Shown one piece after another: positions 62,050-64,000 of a stretch of DNA of 64,000 nt (position 1 is its first letter; each line of letters begins with the position of its first letter). The position numbers were made by a program, and so were the translations under genes. A model generated the notes under the pieces. The model saw only the letters and a program-made list of their open reading frames with translations, did not search any database and was not told the origin of the DNA. This DNA is from Prorocentrum cordatum. Lineage: Eukaryota > Sar > Dinophyceae > Prorocentrales > Prorocentraceae. Location: NCBI GenBank assembly GCA_963575745.1, contig CAUYUJ010012058.1, positions 204,440 to 268,439 of the forward strand, given 5' to 3'.

Positions 62050-62280
62050 TGGCGGAAAACCGGGGGGGGTCACTACTGGTTCGAACCCCTCCCCCCCTCC
62101 CCCTCCGGAAACCCGGGGGGGGGGTCACTACCGGTTCGAACCCCTCCCCCCCCCAGTTTATCATGAAAAGGGGGGGGGGGTCACTACCGGTTCGAACCCC
62201 CCCCCCCTCCCCTCGAAAACCGGAATCCGGGGGGGGTCACTACGGGTTCGAACCCCCCCCGCCCCCCTTCGAAAACCGAG
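62050..62280. repeat. Palindromic minisatellite with GGTTCGAACCCC
   Basis: Four units of about 55-60 bp: GAAAACCGGGGGGGGTCACT, then ACTGGTTCGAACCCC and a C-rich linker. GGTTCGAACC is a perfect palindrome in each unit. It matches the RNA polymerase III B-box consensus by sequence only; no tRNA can be folded. Confidence 0.85.
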
Positions 62281-62680
62281 TGGGGGTGCGGACAGTGGTG
62301 GGGACGGTGGTGGTGGGGACAGTGGTGAGGGGACAGCGGGACAGTGGTGGGGACAGTGGGACAGTGGTGGGGACGGTAGTGGTGGGGACAGTGGTGAGGA
62401 CAATGGTGGGAATAGCGGGGACAGTGGACATTGGTGGGGACGGTGGTGGTGGGGACAGCGGTGTGGGACAGTGGAATGAGGTGGAAACAGTGGGACGGTG
62501 GAGGGTACAGTGGTGGTGGGGACAGTGGTGAAGGCGGTGGCGAGGACGGCGGTGGGACAATGGGACAGAGGTACAGTGGGGACAGTGGGGACAGTGGTGG
62601 GAACAGTGGGAGAGCTCAGTGGGACAGCGGAGGAGTCAGTGGGACAGTGGGGACAGTGGGGATAGTCGGGCAGTGGTTGG
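62280..62680. repeat. Minisatellite GGTGGGGACAGTGG-type
   Basis: About 25 degenerate units of 12-18 bp (GACAGTGGTGGGGACAGTGG and variants) in one orientation. Confidence 0.9.
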
Positions 62681-62707
62681 GGCCGTGCCCAGATGCTGCG
62701 CGACCGA

Positions 62708-62910
62708 TCTTTTTGGGTAGCGGATTGATGCGCGCGTGAGAATGGGTAGCGGACCGGAACGAGAGCAAAATGGGTAGCGCGACCGGTTTTATCATGCGTC
62801 AATATGGGTAGCGCAATCATGATGCGGGAAACGCAAAATGGGTAGCGATCAACAATCGCGCGCGCTAGTGTTTGCCCCGCAAAAATGGGTAGCGAAAAAT
62901 GGGTAGCAAC
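62708..62910. repeat. Dispersed TGGGTAGCG motif
   Basis: TGGGTAGCG occurs at about 62714, 62743, 62770, 62806, 62840 and 62886, with TGGGTAGCA near 62899. Spacing is irregular (13-46 bp), so this is not a simple tandem. Confidence 0.7.
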
Positions 62911-62924
62911 TAAATGCAACGATA

Positions 62925-63070
62925 ACCGTAAGACAAACGTAAGACAAACGTAAGGCAAACGTAAGACACACGTTTGTCTTACGTTTGTTGGGTGTGTGTT
63001 TTTACGTGTGTCTTATTTTTGCATTGCGTTTGTAGGGTTGATATGTTTGCGCTTGCATTGCGTGTGTCGT
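62925..63070. repeat. CGTAAGACAAA repeat with inverted continuation
   Basis: Four direct 11-bp units CGTAAGACAAA are followed at once by their inverse (ACGTTTGTCTTACG, CGTTTG) and then degenerate GTGTGTCTTA text. The arms can pair as a hairpin of about 14-20 bp. 63080-63650 shows no recognisable gene. Confidence 0.8.
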
Positions 63071-63659
63071 ATGTGTCTTAAATGTAGTTTCCACTTGTTG
63101 TCATGAATTTTCTCTTGCGCATGTTTCCGTGTTTCTTATGTTTCGGGACAACCATAATGCGCGCATCTTCCTGAGGGGCACGAAACATGCGAGGGCTCCC
63201 CTCGGCCAGGGAAGGCCATGGCGGGGTCGGCGGGGGCGGAAGTAGGCGTGGGAGGTGGGTGGTGGCAATAAGATTGCGAGGCCGACAGTCTTCTCTCCAC
63301 GAGGTTCGGGTCTCTGCCCCGAACGTTAAACATTCACCTGCGTGGGCACTCCCACAGAACACCTAGAAAGAAGGGCGTGAAATCTCGAAGTCCATCCCCC
63401 CCGCGAGCGGAGGGACAGGTTTGCAAAATCTAATCTTTCTCGTTTTCGGTATCCTCTTCGCTTTCGGCATCTCCTCCAACCTCACCCTCTCTCCGCCATC
63501 CCGTTCCTTCTGCCGTCGCTCCCCGTCCCCGCCCTTGACCCCCCCCCCTCGCGCGCCCTGTTCCTACCCCCCCCCACCCCACTCCCCGCTCCCGCCCCAT
63601 CGCCCTGCTGACTTGTTCCCCACCCGAGTGCCGCGGCGGCAACTGGCGGAGCCACTGAT

Positions 63660-64000
63660 CTACCTTCCAATCCTCCAGCGTTGGCACAGTTTGCGGCTGC
63701 ACTGCAAGGGCGAAGAGCCAATTTGCACCGTCCCTGCTATTTTTACTACGTGTCGCATGAAATCTTCTGCCATGTAGCACCAAAGCCACCTCGGGTTCAA
63801 ATACGTGGCGGCTTCTGCAATGTGCCACCACATGTGGTGTTTGTTAACTATGGACCATTTTTTCCTATGTTCATCTGTCATCGAATGCGACGCGAGGGCA
63901 TGATACATGATGGGCGATGTTTCGACGGCATCTTGCAACTTTTGTGCAACGGCCGCGTCCAAAAACATTCCAGATGAATCTAAGCAATCGTAGTATGTGC
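63660..64000 (-). CDS. 3' part of an unidentified protein, continues past window
   Basis: Minus-strand frame open from the window edge to a TAG at 63660-63662 (112 residues visible). It reads MTDEHRKKWSIVNKHHMWWH, then IAEAATYLNPRWLWCYMAED and FMRHVVKIAGTVQIG, ending Lys/Arg-rich. The clustered K-H-H-M-W-W-H, YLNPR, WCYMAEDF and HVVKIA look like a conserved fold rather than a repeat-derived ORF. I associate this pattern with multicopy dinoflagellate proteins of transposon type, but cannot name a family. The start lies beyond 64000. Confidence 0.6.
   Translation of the reverse strand, partial: TYYDCLDSSGMFLDAAVAQKLQDAVETSPIMYHALASHSMTDEHRKKWSIVNKHHMWWHIAEAATYLNPRWLWCYMAEDFMRHVVKIAGTVQIGSSPLQCSRKLCQRWRIGR

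Noticed and set aside
62060-62110. tRNA gene suggested by GGTTCGAACCCC
   Set aside because: No acceptor, D-arm or anticodon arm can be placed around it; the phrase recurs four times as part of a minisatellite.

Overview
This window looks like nuclear DNA of a dinoflagellate or a close relative. Four things point that way. A 150-bp piece of eukaryotic 18S rRNA (29173-29322, minus) carries dinoflagellate-like positions. The GC-rich sequence holds only isolated short exons. Trinucleotide and minisatellite arrays dominate. Several decayed retroelements and many small terminal-inverted-repeat (TIR) elements are nested in one another. There is no prokaryotic operon logic. A run of exactly 100 N (27728-27827) shows that this is a scaffold with a gap of unknown size.

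Layout. 1-3.3 kb: degenerate C-rich repeats, then an 895-bp block present twice (1333-2227, 2410-3304) that carries a minus-strand CCHC zinc-knuckle/Arg-Ser-rich ORF. 3.46-6.64 kb: a broken LINE (endonuclease, reverse transcriptase, C-terminal region), itself interrupted and followed by a 121-bp TIR element. 7-15.2 kb: minisatellites, tandem arrays and a 0.65-kb GAT array. 15.3-16.6 kb: a minus-strand LINE 3' end with RNase H. 17-26.8 kb: tandem arrays dotted with short TIR elements. 26.85-27.33 kb: a terminal exon of a Pif1/UvrD-type helicase. 28-33 kb: gap, GGA/CTC arrays, the 18S fragment and one unidentified terminal exon (30644-30931). 33.6-36.9 kb: a second, different reverse-transcriptase element. 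37-49.5 kb: arrays (GAT, ACAGAC, a GGGACACC/CGATCTCA composite) with dispersed elements and a 379-bp duplication. 49.6-60.6 kb: more elements, a palindrome nested in a TIR element, unidentified GC-rich ORFs and an unusual tract with A at nearly every third base. 60.7-61.3 kb: two exons of an MFSD4/NaGLT1-like major-facilitator transporter. 61.6-63.1 kb: simple repeats. 63.66-64.0 kb: the 3' part of a minus-strand gene that continues past the window.

The most informative content is the set of short non-autonomous elements. Family A (TIR near TTARGTCGGGCRTGTCC) has ten copies, at least five with exact or near-exact 8-bp target duplications. Family K has three copies of exactly 121 bp. Families C, D, J and N and single elements R, U, V, X and G each have their own TIRs; R, U and D1 have 5-bp target duplications. 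Genes are few and do not form a pathway. Family letters are labels invented here, not database names. All homology calls come from recognising motifs by eye; no search was run.
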